NCBI GenBank assembly: GCA_018136815.1
Contig: CM030934.1
Coordinates: 5,603,318 to 5,667,317 of the forward strand
DNA from: Isochrysis galbana
Lineage: Eukaryota > Haptophyta > Isochrysidales > Isochrysidaceae
Length of the DNA: 64,000 nucleotides
Direction of reading: 5' to 3'
The notes under the pieces were generated by a model. The model had not been told where the DNA came from and made no database searches. It worked only from the letters and a program-made list of their open reading frames with translations. The position numbers were made by a program, and so were the translations under genes. Every line of letters starts with the position of its first letter. Within the stretch, counting starts at the first letter, position 1. Shown one piece after another: positions 50,285 through 59,900 of the stretch.

Positions 50285-50440
50285 CACCGTCCTTCACTTT
50301 TACTTCCTTTCGCTCCCCCTCGTCTCCTTTCCCTCTTCGCCCTTCTTCGTTCCTTTGAAAGCCTTTGTCCTTTGTGTTCGGTTTCCAGTTTCCAGGGTTC
50401 GGCCCCGGTGCCCGGTGCACTACCTTGGGCCTGAAGGCAT
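50285..50440 (+). repeat. Dispersed repeat family, partial copy D
   Basis: Matches copy A in its central part: CACCGTCCTT..ACTT, pyrimidine-rich middle, TTTCCAGGGTTCGGCCCCGG, TGCACTACCTTGGGCCT. The outer GATTCTGGGC end is absent. Confidence 0.6.
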
Positions 50441-50653
50441 GATTGTTTAAGACCCAACTGCTACCGGCCCCACGTAACCCCCCCCAAACCTCGCCCGTGC
50501 GAGCTCATCGAGCAGATGTAGATGCCATAGAGAAGCCCCCCCCCAACCCGCATGCAGGAATTGCACAATCCCCCATACCCACACCCCGCGTGGCAGATGC
50601 ATGACTTTAGAAAAACTTACTCCTGGACTGGTTCATGATAGATCACAGCAACA

Positions 50654-51388
50654 TCAACCCAACGACTTCTTGAGTACTGCAGCAGAATGGCTACCGCTAC
50701 TACTGCTGCTGGCCGTGCATGGTGTTACGAGAGCCTCGGCGCGTGCAAGAGCGGAGCGACGGACGCAACCATCGTACAGCCGTCGCTCACGCTCCAGTTT
50801 ATCTTGATTCCAATCGCTCGGCCGCATCTCACGCTCGGTATCGGAGAATCCAGCGCGCTGCACAGCTGCCATTGGGTATAGGGCGAACGCCCTGCAGTTA
50901 CGATAGTGGAAGTGCACATCGATCTGCTCGCCTGAGTACTGCACGCCTGCCAGCCCGGTCATACCTGACACCGACAGGAAGTATGCGTGCGCATCCATTG
51001 ATCGCACGTGGACAACATCAGGCTGATCTGTCAGTTCCATCGCCTGCGCAAAGTGGCCGAGGAAGAAAATATCCCAATCCTCGCGATGTAGGAAGCGGCG
51101 TGCACGTGATGCGGCGTACGCCGTGAAGGTTGGAAGGAACTCGACGTCGTCTTCAAAAATGAGGGCACGCTGGGCCCCCCTTCCAAGAGCGTGCTGCGCC
51201 GCTGCCCGATGTGATTCAAAGCAGCCACGCATGCCATTCTCCACATCGGGTTCACGCACAAAGAACTCAACACGATGTGAGAGACCAACGATCTTAAAGG
51301 CCTCCTCCGCCTGGGACCTTCGCTCTGGCCTCGTAGATAGTGTGATGCACAATATCACATCCGCCTTGGACCACAAGGCGTCCATCAC
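50654..51388 (-). CDS. Glycosyltransferase family 25-like protein, 244 aa
   Basis: Intronless frame. N-terminus: VILCITLSTRPERRSQAEEAF, the GT25 opening (a beta strand, then R(P/T)ER). Then VEFFVREPDVENGMRGCFESHRAAAQHAL and the signature RALIFEDDVEFLP, where EDD is the nucleotide-sugar/metal-binding DxD-like motif. WDIFFLGHF and DAHAYFLSVSGM follow as the acceptor-side strands. GT25 members include LPS galactosyltransferases and the collagen hydroxylysine galactosyltransferases; this single-domain 244-aa form is closer in size to the bacterial and algal type. No signal peptide or membrane anchor is evident, so subcellular place is unclear. The Ser-rich tail (TASSSSSGSHS) is probably disordered. 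Confidence 0.85.
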   Translation of the reverse strand: MMDALWSKADVILCITLSTRPERRSQAEEAFKIVGLSHRVEFFVREPDVENGMRGCFESHRAAAQHALGRGAQRALIFEDDVEFLPTFTAYAASRARRFLHREDWDIFFLGHFAQAMELTDQPDVVHVRSMDAHAYFLSVSGMTGLAGVQYSGEQIDVHFHYRNCRAFALYPMAAVQRAGFSDTEREMRPSDWNQDKLERERRLYDGCVRRSALARAEALVTPCTASSSSSGSHSAAVLKKSLG

Positions 51389-51756
51389 GTCTCACTACCG
51401 CTCGAAGCTGGGAGCTACACTGCGCCAAACCGTGCGCATCGGTCGGCAATGGCACCTGTGCAGGTCTGCGTTCGAGTCTGAGCGGGAGACTCGTGGTGCA
51501 CGTGAGACGGCCAATTGGAGAGGCAGCGCCAACGATCGATCGTTGCCACTCTCCTTTATCTACTCCTAATATAAGAGTTTCATCTAAAGTAAAGAGTACT
51601 TTGGTACTCCCTCCAGTTTCTTTTCAACGTGCAAGTGATTTCGAGTAGTATGTAGGAATACAAATTCTACATTTACACCCAGGAAAAGATAGCCTTGTGC
51701 TCGGTGGAATGCGACCATACGAACGCGGCCCGATCGATGGCGACGCTCCTCTCGAG
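51389..51756. other. Short intergenic gap before the SZT2 fragment
   Basis: AT-rich between 51550 and 51700; no gene seen. It is likely the promoter side of the glycosyltransferase gene. Confidence 0.5.
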
Positions 51757-52541
51757 CTCGAGCGCAGCCTTCGGCACATTTTCCTCGAACACGTCGGGCT
51801 ACGCTACATGGGAGATACGGCCCACGAGTCCCCGAGATACGGTAGATACGGCTGTATCTCGGCTTCCTTCTAGATACAGTAGATACGGGATAGGGGCACG
51901 GGCGCCAATCGGCGCCCCAGATACGGTAGATACGGCTGTATCTGACCCGTTCCCCAGTCCCCAGATACGGTATCCTGTATCTCCCAAGTAGGCGGGCTAC
52001 GCGTCAAGCTGCCGGCCTGCCACAGCCGTCGCAGGTCGCAGGGGCTGGTTGCTCCATTTCTCAGACGGTATCTCGCGGCTCCAGCTCTGCGGCATCGTGT
52101 CGAAACGCGCCTCCAATCTTCACCTCTCGCTTTGTGGGTCGGCCACAACTAGGCTCCTCGTCACAGCAACCACGGCCCGTGGATGCGTCCTTCGGCCGTC
52201 GGTGCAGTCGGGAGTTGGGAGTCGGGCCAGGTGCCATCGCCCCATTAGGCCCCGACGTTGAGGGATTCCCGGCGTCAGGCACGCGCGCGCCCACGTCGCC
52301 ATCTGGCGTTCGCCTAGACATCCGCTGTGCTTCCGTGCTTCAACCGATGATGGCCATCCAGTCCAACCTTGCTCGCCTGGAATCAGCGTTAGGCCGTTAG
52401 GAGTTAGGAGGCCCTCAGACTCTTGTCACCTGCCAGCCTGCCAGAGCTGTCAGGCTCTTTCGAGAGCCTTCAAACCGCCGCGGGACTAGCCCGTGCGCGC
52501 ATGACCAATGCCAGCGCCTCCACGCTCAACACGACCTCCAG
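51757..52541 (+). pseudogene. SZT2: Inverted partial duplicate of SZT2 exon 2 (source about 40020-40532), interrupted by a small transposon
   Basis: From AGCTCGAGCGCAGCCTTCGG to CACGACCTCCAG the sequence follows the SZT2 coding strand at about 40532-40020 with roughly 90% identity, counting small indels. Shared peptides include SSAAFGTFSSNTSGYA, HFSDGISRLQLCGIVSK, TRLLVTATTARGCVL and AGLARARMTNASASTLNTTS. It is on the plus strand while SZT2 is on the minus. Frame-breaking insertions (for example GTCGCAG near 52027, GTGCAGTCGGGAGTTGGGA near 52202 and GCCGTTAGGAGTTAG near 52393) show it is not functional. An element at 51805-51992 splits it. Confidence 0.92.
51805..51992. mobile_element. 188-bp MITE-like element inserted in the SZT2 fragment, 10-bp target duplication
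   Basis: CGGGCTACGC occurs once in SZT2 but flanks this insert on both sides (51795-51804 and 51993-52002), a textbook target-site duplication. The ends are inverted repeats: TACATGGGAGATAC on the left and GTATCTCCCAAGTA on the right, one mismatch in 14. Inside, AGATACGGTAGATACGGCTG followed by TATCT occurs twice, plus AGATACAGTAGATACGG and inverse GTATCT copies, so the element can fold extensively. No ORF. Confidence 0.9.
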
Positions 52542-52640
52542 AAGGAGCGAGCGACAGCGAAAGAACGAAATGCGAACAAGAGAGGCGCCTCCGTACTCTT
52601 ACCCCTTAAAAGCTCCCTAGTGTGAACGACGGTTGTTGTG

Positions 52641-52661
52641 ACGATCGATCGATCGATCGAT
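52641..52661. repeat. (GATC)n microsatellite
   Basis: Five to six GATC units, with further GATCGATC motifs at 52697-52714 across the start codon of the next gene. Confidence 0.9.
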
Positions 52662-52705
52662 CTCCGATTCTATGAATTCACAGCATTTAGATAGCAGATC
52701 GATCA

Positions 52706-53353
52706 TTGCGATCGATCTTCTCGGCGGGAGGGAGGCGAAGGCGAGGTCGACGCATGACCTCCGCGGCAGTGAGGAGCTTGTACCGGCGCACGCTTAGGAT
52801 GGTGTCACTTTGTGTGCCGGAGCAGCGTACGTGGGCGCTCAGATACACGCGAGATCGTTTCCGAGAGCAGAACACCGCGCAAGGCCTCACGCGGCTGCTC
52901 AGTGAAGGCGAGGAGGAGCTCGAGCGGTTCATAGCGACGCTCCGGACGGCTGGTCGGCTGATTGAGCCCACGCGTCGGCAATCATCTGTCTCCGCTCCCG
53001 CAGGACAGGTTGAAGCCATTCCGTTCTCGTCGCCTGGCGTGTCTGCATCGATGCAGTTCTCAGAGAGAGGCGTGAAACAGCACTCCGCCAGCGATGGCAC
53101 CACGCTTATGCACGAAATGTGCCATTGGGATTGTGAGATAGTGCAGAGGTGGCTCAGATCCGAATTCGGGCTTTCCCCACAGACGCTAGCCGCATTTGAT
53201 TTGCACCGTGTTGACGGGCAATTGCTATCGGTGATTGATGACATCGACCTGAGTGGTGAGCTTGGAATTGAGAGCCGCTTGTTACGCAAGCGCATTCTTT
53301 TGGCTATTGCTACTCGAAAAAGGAGGGACATTGGCAGCGCGGACAGAACGTAA
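52706..53353 (+). CDS. LYR-motif (Complex1_LYR-like) plus SAM-domain fusion protein, up to 215 aa
   Basis: The ATG at 52706 gives 215 aa with a basic leader (MRSIFSAGGRRRRGRR); the ATG at 52754 (MTSAAVRSLYRRTLRMV) is the alternative start and fits LYR proteins better. Residues 18-60 read AAVRSLYRRTLRMVS.., then TRDRFREQNT and a second helix, matching the LYR/LYRM fold: the L-Y-R tripeptide, then helices with the FR motif. Residues about 140-205 match a sterile-alpha-motif domain: HWDCEIVQRWLRSEFGLSPQ, FDLHRVDGQLLSVIDDIDL, LGIESRLLRKRILLAI. LYR proteins are mitochondrial assembly factors working with acyl-ACP and Fe-S clusters; SAM domains mediate protein or RNA contacts. The combination is unusual. 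No intron. Confidence 0.75.
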   Translation: MRSIFSAGGRRRRGRRMTSAAVRSLYRRTLRMVSLCVPEQRTWALRYTRDRFREQNTAQGLTRLLSEGEEELERFIATLRTAGRLIEPTRRQSSVSAPAGQVEAIPFSSPGVSASMQFSERGVKQHSASDGTTLMHEMCHWDCEIVQRWLRSEFGLSPQTLAAFDLHRVDGQLLSVIDDIDLSGELGIESRLLRKRILLAIATRKRRDIGSADRT

Positions 53354-54943
53354 GACTTGTGCTGTGCGGCATGGGTGAATGCGTAACATTCATTGTGCAG
53401 TACAGCTTTCCTGAGGCAACCCTTATTCAAGTCGACGCACATGAGTGTGTGCCCGTATTAGCATGAGTAGTAACATAAATTGCAAATTGCTCGAGCGCGA
53501 TGGAACGATGGAACGTGATGGTCTACATGTACAATCACTAATCAAAATGGTAAAGCCCCATCTGCAGAGACCGGTGCAATAACAAAAGCAGTCTGAAGGT
53601 TCAGGGCTCACACCTACACTAGACTGGGCACTTGAAACCTTACCAAATCCATCGCCGCGAAAGCTTTCTAGCAACGTGGGAGGGCAACAACCATCAAAAG
53701 CCACGCGTCCACGTTGCTATCGAAAGCCGAGCTGAGAGAGAGATCCCGCGACCCCGCGGCAAGAAACGCACGGCCCAGCAAACTCGGAAGAGCCGACCCC
53801 GGAGCTACATATAACCCACAAGACGGCATAACCTATTGTTATAATAGGGGACGTAATGAGGGCGCTTTGCGCCCCCCTAACCAGGCACTAACGTCACTCC
53901 GAAGGGGGCCCGTCAGTCACTCGCATGCCCCGCCTCCGGGTATGGGCGTATGGGCTGAGCACTCAATACCCTGACCCAGACCCCAATGGGCGCGGGTCGG
54001 GACTATCGCCCTGGCACTATCGCGCGGTGACCAGGGCGGCCGAGAGGAGAGAGAGCGACGCCGCAATATCTTAGGAACAACGACACGTATATACAATTTA
54101 AGGGTGAATATATCCCAAGGGACAAATTTCTAGAAACATGGGACACGCTGGTAGGACACGCCACGTCGACAATGTCGACGCTGGAGGCCAAGGAGCGAAG
54201 CAACGGAAACGAGTAAACCACTGATACAACGAGCAAGGGAGGGCGCCACTAGAGGCACTGCGATCTAGACGGGACCCAACCACCAAACCGTGGCCGGGAG
54301 GACACGACCTACGAGAGTGAAAGACCAAAAGGCCTGTCCGGACCCCACACTCCAAACTCCGAACCAGGCCTCAGGTAGTGCACCGAGGCCGGACCCCGGA
54401 AACCAAAGAAAAAGGAAAGAAGGAAGAAGGGGGGCAGGGGAAGAGGTGGAGGGAGGGAAGATAAGGGCGTTGGAAGTAGAGATGGATAGTCCTGTAGACA
54501 GTAGGTGTGCAGCCCAGAATCTTCAGATGTTTTTAACAATAGTTTTGTAGTGGGTGGGACCAAAATGATCGCTTCTCGCCTCAGTCAGTCAGCACCCGCC
54601 GGGGCTACGCGCGGTACACGATAGGTACGGACGATTGAGTGGCGGAGAGCCTCTGATCTTCTCTCTACTAAAATACGAGATAGACATAGGCTTGACTAGC
54701 AACAGGCCACAATTTAACGACGTGCAGAGACGGACCACTACATGCAACATGCCAACGCCCCGATTCCCCATGAAAGCGTAGCGGCATGGCTGACCAAAAC
54801 ACTAGGATATTTCATGGGTTCACCACGCTCGCCTCCATTGTCGCGACCACACTCTCAACTAGGCCAGGCATAAGGGAAGCCTGTGTAAAGCCCGGGCCAC
54901 AGAGTAGGCCTTGCCGTCCTGGACGCATCGCCGAGGCGCCCGC
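53354..54943. other. Repeat-rich intergenic stretch
   Basis: No gene seen. A weak match to the dispersed-repeat end (CTGAAGGTTCAGGGCTCACACCT) occurs at 53590, a short near-palindrome CCTATTGTTATAATAGG at 53834, and a full dispersed-repeat copy at 54310-54545. Confidence 0.5.
54310..54545 (-). repeat. Dispersed repeat family, copy C
   Basis: Same orientation and block order as 27660-27915: AAAAGGCCTGTCCGGACC, CCGAACCAGGCCTCAGG, CCGGACCCCGGAAACC, purine-rich middle, GTGTGCAGCCCAGAATCTTC, AGATGTTTTTAACAATAG. Confidence 0.8.
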
Positions 54944-56281
54944 TTATTGGCGCGCACCCTTGAGAGCGGCGACGCCTACAGCGAGTGCGGCTGCCCCGGC
55001 TGCGATGAGCGAGACTCGCCCGAGTCCCTGCCCCGTTCTTGACGTGAATGTCGCCTCGGCACTGGCGGCCGCCCTCTTGGGCTTGCCATCCGCCCCCGCG
55101 AGACTTGCAGAGTCGTCAAGAAGCATTGCGCCCGGCCCCACATCGGTGTGGTAGATGTAGCTGACGGCGTCGCGTTGCGGCGGTAGCGGGTAGCGCTCGG
55201 TAAGCCCCTCGGGTAGGCTCGCGGCACGCGCCGCCGCCAAAAGGCTCGGCTTGTTAGCGAATGTCTCATCAATGGGTCTCCTTGGCGGGAAGTATACGTT
55301 GATCGCGCCAAGGACCGTCGGGATGTGCCGCTTGAGCGTGAGCAACACAGCGTTCGGACCAGCGTCAAAGGTGTAGCCGCACACAGTCGCGCCGCACGCG
55401 TCGTTGAGCGCGTGCACCATACGGACAACGGAGCGGGAGGCGTCATTCATGTAGAAGACGGGCGGATACGTGTCGAGGCAGGTGGCGTGGAACTGGTTCG
55501 AGTCCTTCATCATGAGCTCAGCGACGGCCGGAAAGTCGCGCGCCCGGTATGCAGCCTCCATCTGCTCCATCCGCTGGGGGACGACGGCAGCGGCGCGGTG
55601 GGCGAGCAGCGCGCTCGTCTTGACGGAGGTCTGCATGCCTGCCGTCGACGAGACCGTCTTCTTCGTGTCGGAGATGACGAGTACTAGCACCTGCAGCTCC
55701 GGCCAGTGCGTATGTGGTGCGACCTGTCTTGCGCACGAGTCGGTGCCATCTGCCAGCCGGCCCATATCCCACGCGACGAAGCCGCCGGCGAGCGAGCGGC
55801 AGGCGGAGCCTGAGCCCATGCGAGCGACGCATGAGAGCTCGTCAGCCATCTCGTCTGGCACGCCGTACAGCTTGGCCAGCGCGAAGGTGAGTGCGGCGTA
55901 TCCAGCTGCTGATGAGGCGAGCCCAGCTGCCGTCGGGAAGTTGTTCTCGGACACGATTCTGACGCGGTAGCGCGGCCAGTCGTGCTTTGCGACAAGCAGC
56001 TTCCCAGCCTCTCGCACCTCCCCCGCCCTCGCGCGCACCTCGCGCAACACGGCGAGCAGCCTGGTCGAGGCAGAGAGCTCCTCCTTTACTCCATTCAGCC
56101 AGAGCTCATCGGCTTCAAAGTGCTCTGAGGCAGTGACAGTGGTCACGGTGCGAAGGTCGGCTTGGTTGAGGGTGATTGAGACGGACGAGTTGATCGGTAG
56201 ATTGAGCACGCTGTCGCGCTTTCCCCAGTACTTGATCAGCGCGATGTTGGTCGGCGAGGAGATGGTGAGGGAGAGGGGCAT
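54944..56281 (-). CDS. MVD: Mevalonate diphosphate decarboxylase with C-terminal hydrophobic tail, 445 aa
   Basis: Start set at ATG 56281, where the conserved N-terminus begins (LTISSPTNIALIKYWGKRD); the open frame above it is polyproline-coding 5' flank. Family landmarks of this GHMP kinase-fold enzyme: INSSVSITL, the loop NFPTAAGLASSAAGYAAL, MGSGSACRSLAGGFVAW, MKDSNQFHATCLDTYPP and GYTFDAGPNAVLL, whose Asp is the catalytic residue. The reaction is ATP-dependent decarboxylation of mevalonate 5-diphosphate to isopentenyl diphosphate, the last step of the cytosolic mevalonate pathway. Unusually, about 45 residues follow the normal end (HTDVGPGAMLLDD...), finishing in a hydrophobic helix LIAAGAAALAVGVAAL and a short basic tail, suggesting tail anchoring. 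No intron. It lies head to head with the oligopeptidase gene. Confidence 0.95.
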   Translation of the reverse strand: MPLSLTISSPTNIALIKYWGKRDSVLNLPINSSVSITLNQADLRTVTTVTASEHFEADELWLNGVKEELSASTRLLAVLREVRARAGEVREAGKLLVAKHDWPRYRVRIVSENNFPTAAGLASSAAGYAALTFALAKLYGVPDEMADELSCVARMGSGSACRSLAGGFVAWDMGRLADGTDSCARQVAPHTHWPELQVLVLVISDTKKTVSSTAGMQTSVKTSALLAHRAAAVVPQRMEQMEAAYRARDFPAVAELMMKDSNQFHATCLDTYPPVFYMNDASRSVVRMVHALNDACGATVCGYTFDAGPNAVLLTLKRHIPTVLGAINVYFPPRRPIDETFANKPSLLAAARAASLPEGLTERYPLPPQRDAVSYIYHTDVGPGAMLLDDSASLAGADGKPKRAAASAEATFTSRTGQGLGRVSLIAAGAAALAVGVAALKGARQ

Positions 56282-56907
56282 CGTGGTGGTGTGGGGAAGG
56301 AGGAGAGGAGGGAGGGAGGGAGAGGGAAGAAATGGGGGGGGAGAGGGGAAGAAGAGAGAAGTGGGGGGGGGGGGGGGGGGGGGATAGCAGCCAAGGACGG
56401 GCGGCGGCGGCGGCGGCGGCGGTGGCGGAGAGTATAACGGTAGACTGGCGGCGGGCGGCGGGCGACTAAGCCTTAAAAAGGCAAGAGGGTATAGATAGGG
56501 AGCGCTCCGGAACTCTCGCGGAAACATCCCCTCGCACGTCCCGCGCTCTCTCCTCGTAGGAGAATGTATCGGCCCCCCCCTCTCCCTCTCTCTTCTTCCC
56601 CTCGGAAGGTACAATAACCCTGTCCTCTCTTTCTCTCTTTATGCCTTCTGTGGAGCTCTGTGGAGATGTGTGTCCGACGAGAAAATTATGAGAGGAGAAA
56701 ATTGATGAGTCGGAGGAGAAAGATTCTTCTCTCTCTCCGCCTCCCTCTCCACAGCTTGCCGACAAGCCGTGTTCCTCTCTGCTCTTCTTCTCTTCTTCCT
56801 CACTCTCTAGAATAGAAGAAAAAGCACCCTCTGATCTCCCACTCCACTCCCCCCCCCCCCCCCCCCCTTTATTGTGGAGCTTCCTCCCTCCCTCCCCCTC
56901 GCCCCGG
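56282..56907. promoter_or_regulatory. Bidirectional promoter region between MVD and oligopeptidase genes
   Basis: 626 bp separate the two divergent starts. It contains a GGGAGGGA-type tract, an 18-base G-run near 56365, a GGC/GCG triplet repeat at 56400-56430, pyrimidine-rich DNA, and a C-run near 56850. No TATA box is evident. That it drives both genes is inferred from arrangement only. Confidence 0.45.
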
Positions 56908-59900
56908 ATGATGGTCTTCTCCTCGCTCGCGCTCACGCTCCACGGCAGCGGAGGCGTGGCGGGACGCGCCTCAGCGACGCTGCGCACTTCAAGCCGGCTG
57001 CTCTCTGTGGCATCGCCCACATCCAACCCGCTCCTCGCCCAGTCCGGCCTTCCCAAGTTTGACGGGATCTCCGCCGCCGACGTGAAGCCGGCGCTCGACT
57101 CTGTCCTCTCCGAGCTTGAGATCGGTGAGCAGAGCGCACCGGGCCCGCGAAGTTGTACGATCTACTTGCCTCGCACCCGCTGCATCCTCCCAACACGCGC
57201 GCGCGCACACACACACGCACACACACACGCGCACAAACACACACACTCCGCTATCCTCCTCCCACATCTTGCGCCAGCACTCGGCTCCATGGCGGGTCGC
57301 AGGACACCGCCCCCTCACATGTGGGATTACCGCTCAGTGCGGTGCTCTCGGTATTCGAGAGAGGCGAGAGCTGCGCGGCGCGGCGACACCCGAGGAGCCG
57401 TGGCATGTACCCCGTCGCCATCTTCCCCCCACATTCAACTCCACCCACACAGATACTGCACGCCAGCGCTTCTCCGCGGGAGAGCGGAAGGAAGAGCTCG
57501 CTCAATCACTTGACACGCGATCGCGGCATGCCACACTCCGTGCAATTTCTTCATCCAACCATTACCGCTTGTGTTCTAGTCTCCGAGCTAGAGAGCGGTG
57601 AGGCGCGCGTGGGCTCCTTCACACATTCGCGGCATTTTGCCGCACGTACACACTCACACCTTTGTGGGCGGCGTCCGCTCCTGTCTCACTTTGCAGCACC
57701 CTACTTACATTGCTCTCACCCGACCCTTGCTACCGCGTGGCCGCGCAGGCTTCGAGGCGCTGGAGCAGAAGTGCAACTCGGACGCGTCGCTCTCGTACAG
57801 CGACGTGATGGAGGCGATGGAGCAGGTCGAGGCGCCCATTGAGTATGCCTGGGGTGTGGTTGGCCACCTGATGGGCGTCGCCAACTCGGACGAGCTACGT
57901 CAGGCGCACTCGGAAATGCAACCCAAGGTGGTGCAGGTGACCACCAAACTCGGCCAATCTGTGCCCGTGTTCAATGCCGTCGAGAAGATCGCCTCATCAG
58001 ATGAGCTCGATGAGACGCAGCGGCGCATCATCGACCAGTCGCTCATGGGCATGAAGCTCTCGGGCGTCGGACTGACAGGCGAGGCCAAGGAGAAGTTTAA
58101 TGCCAATCGCCTTTCGCTCGCCGAGGCGTCCACCGCCTTTTCCAACAACCTGCTGGATGCCACCAAGGCGTTCAAACTCACGCTCACCGACAAGGCAGAC
58201 GTGGAAGGCCTCCCGCCGTCAGCGCTCGCGCTCGCCGCTGAGCGCGCAGCGGCCGACGGGCACGAGGGCGCTACTGCGCAGTCAGGCCCCTGGCAGCTCG
58301 GGCTCGATATCCCTTCATACCTACCCTCCATGAAGTTCGTCAAGGTGACTTCCCAGTGCCGCCACCGCTGCTCCAGTTCGCGGCGCGCACGTCGCTCTCG
58401 CGCGCATGCTCGCAAAGCGCTCGTATGCTGCGCCCCCTGAGTCCATCTGCCTGCCCTCGGCAATGCAGAAGCGGTCGGTGCGTGAGCAGCTCTACCGCGC
58501 CTTCGTCACCCGCGCGGGTGACACCAACGCACCACTCATTGGCAAGATCCTTAGGCTCCGCCGCGAGCAGGTACTGAGCGCGCGCCGAGAAAGCGGCATG
58601 TAAGGGACTGAGGGACGGGCCACCGTGGAGTTTCTAGGGCGCCCAGCGTGCCGGAGTGAGCACCTCGGCGAGTGAGCACCTCGCCATTGGCGGCCGTCAC
58701 TTGCCGTGGTCACTTGCAGCCCTCAGCTCCGGGGTGCTTTTCGATGCAGAGATGCCCCACGTGCTCATCTGTATCCCGCTCGTGCTATTCATTGCTAGGC
58801 CGAGCTCCTTGGCTTTGAGAACCATGCGGAGGTCTCTCTTGCGCGCAAGATGGCTGGCTCTGTGGAGGCTGTGACGGATCTCACCGAGATGCTACGTGCC
58901 AAGGCGTTTCCTGCCGCCAAACAGGTGGCCCTCTCAGCCAGCGCCATGCCCATGACGCTCCCCTCTTGTGTGCGCGTCCAGCGGCGAGTGGTAGCGTGAC
59001 GTCACTTGGCTGGCCCGCCGCCGTTGCAGGAGCTCGCCGAGTTGACCGCGTTTGCGCGTGAGAATGGTTTCACCGACGATGAGCTCTGCCTTTGGGACGT
59101 GCCGTTCTGGAGTGAGCGCCAGTCCGAGGCAAAGTTTGGCTTCGAGGAGGAGGAGCTACGCCCCTACTTTGCGCTTCCCAACGTCCTTGACGGGCTTTTC
59201 TCATTGTGCAGTCGCATTTTCGACGTGAAGATTGTTGAGTCCAAGGAGACGGTGGCCAAGTGGCACGAGGACGTCAAGTACTTCGATGTGCTTGACGGGC
59301 AGGCGAGTGCCAAGAGAGCTGCGCCTGGTTGCCCACCGCCCTCCCTGCTCCTGCCCCCTCACGCCGCCCCCAGCGGGTTGCGCCCTTGGCTTGCCTCTCG
59401 ATACCTTCTCCCCCAACCACCCCCCGTCTTAATCGGACCCCTCGCAGACGGGCGAGGTCATCGCCAACTTCTTCCTCGACCCATACGCGCGGCCAGCCAC
59501 GAAGCGCGGTGGCGCGTGGATGGACTCTCTTTACGGGCGTTCGGCGGTCCTGAACCGCAAGCCTGTCGCCTATCTGACGTGCAACGGCTCACCGCCGACT
59601 GGCAACAAGCCTGCGTTGATGACTTTCTCTGAGGTGCGAGTCTGCGCCACTATTGTTCTCCGCACCACAGGCGTGAGATCGCATCAAGCAACCTCGCGCC
59701 GCATCCCAGCGGCCCACTCTAAAAACTCGAGCACATGCGCAACCGCTCCCGCTGCGCAGGTGACGACGCTTTTCCATGAGACGGGACACGGGTTGCAGCA
59801 CATGCTGACGTCGGTTGAGCGCGCCCCCGCCGCGGGCATCAATGGTATCGAATGGGACGCCGTCGAGCTTCCCTCGCAGGTGCGTATTATCCCAGTATCT

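Larger units (their letters stand above)
47629..50653. other. Transposon mosaic between genes
   Basis: In order: a Tc1/mariner-type inverted-repeat element (47907-48774), a Ty1/copia pol 3' remnant (48869-49236, minus), a Pro/Ala-rich ORF (49184-49804, minus), purine and C-runs, and a partial dispersed repeat (50285-50440). Confidence 0.7.
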
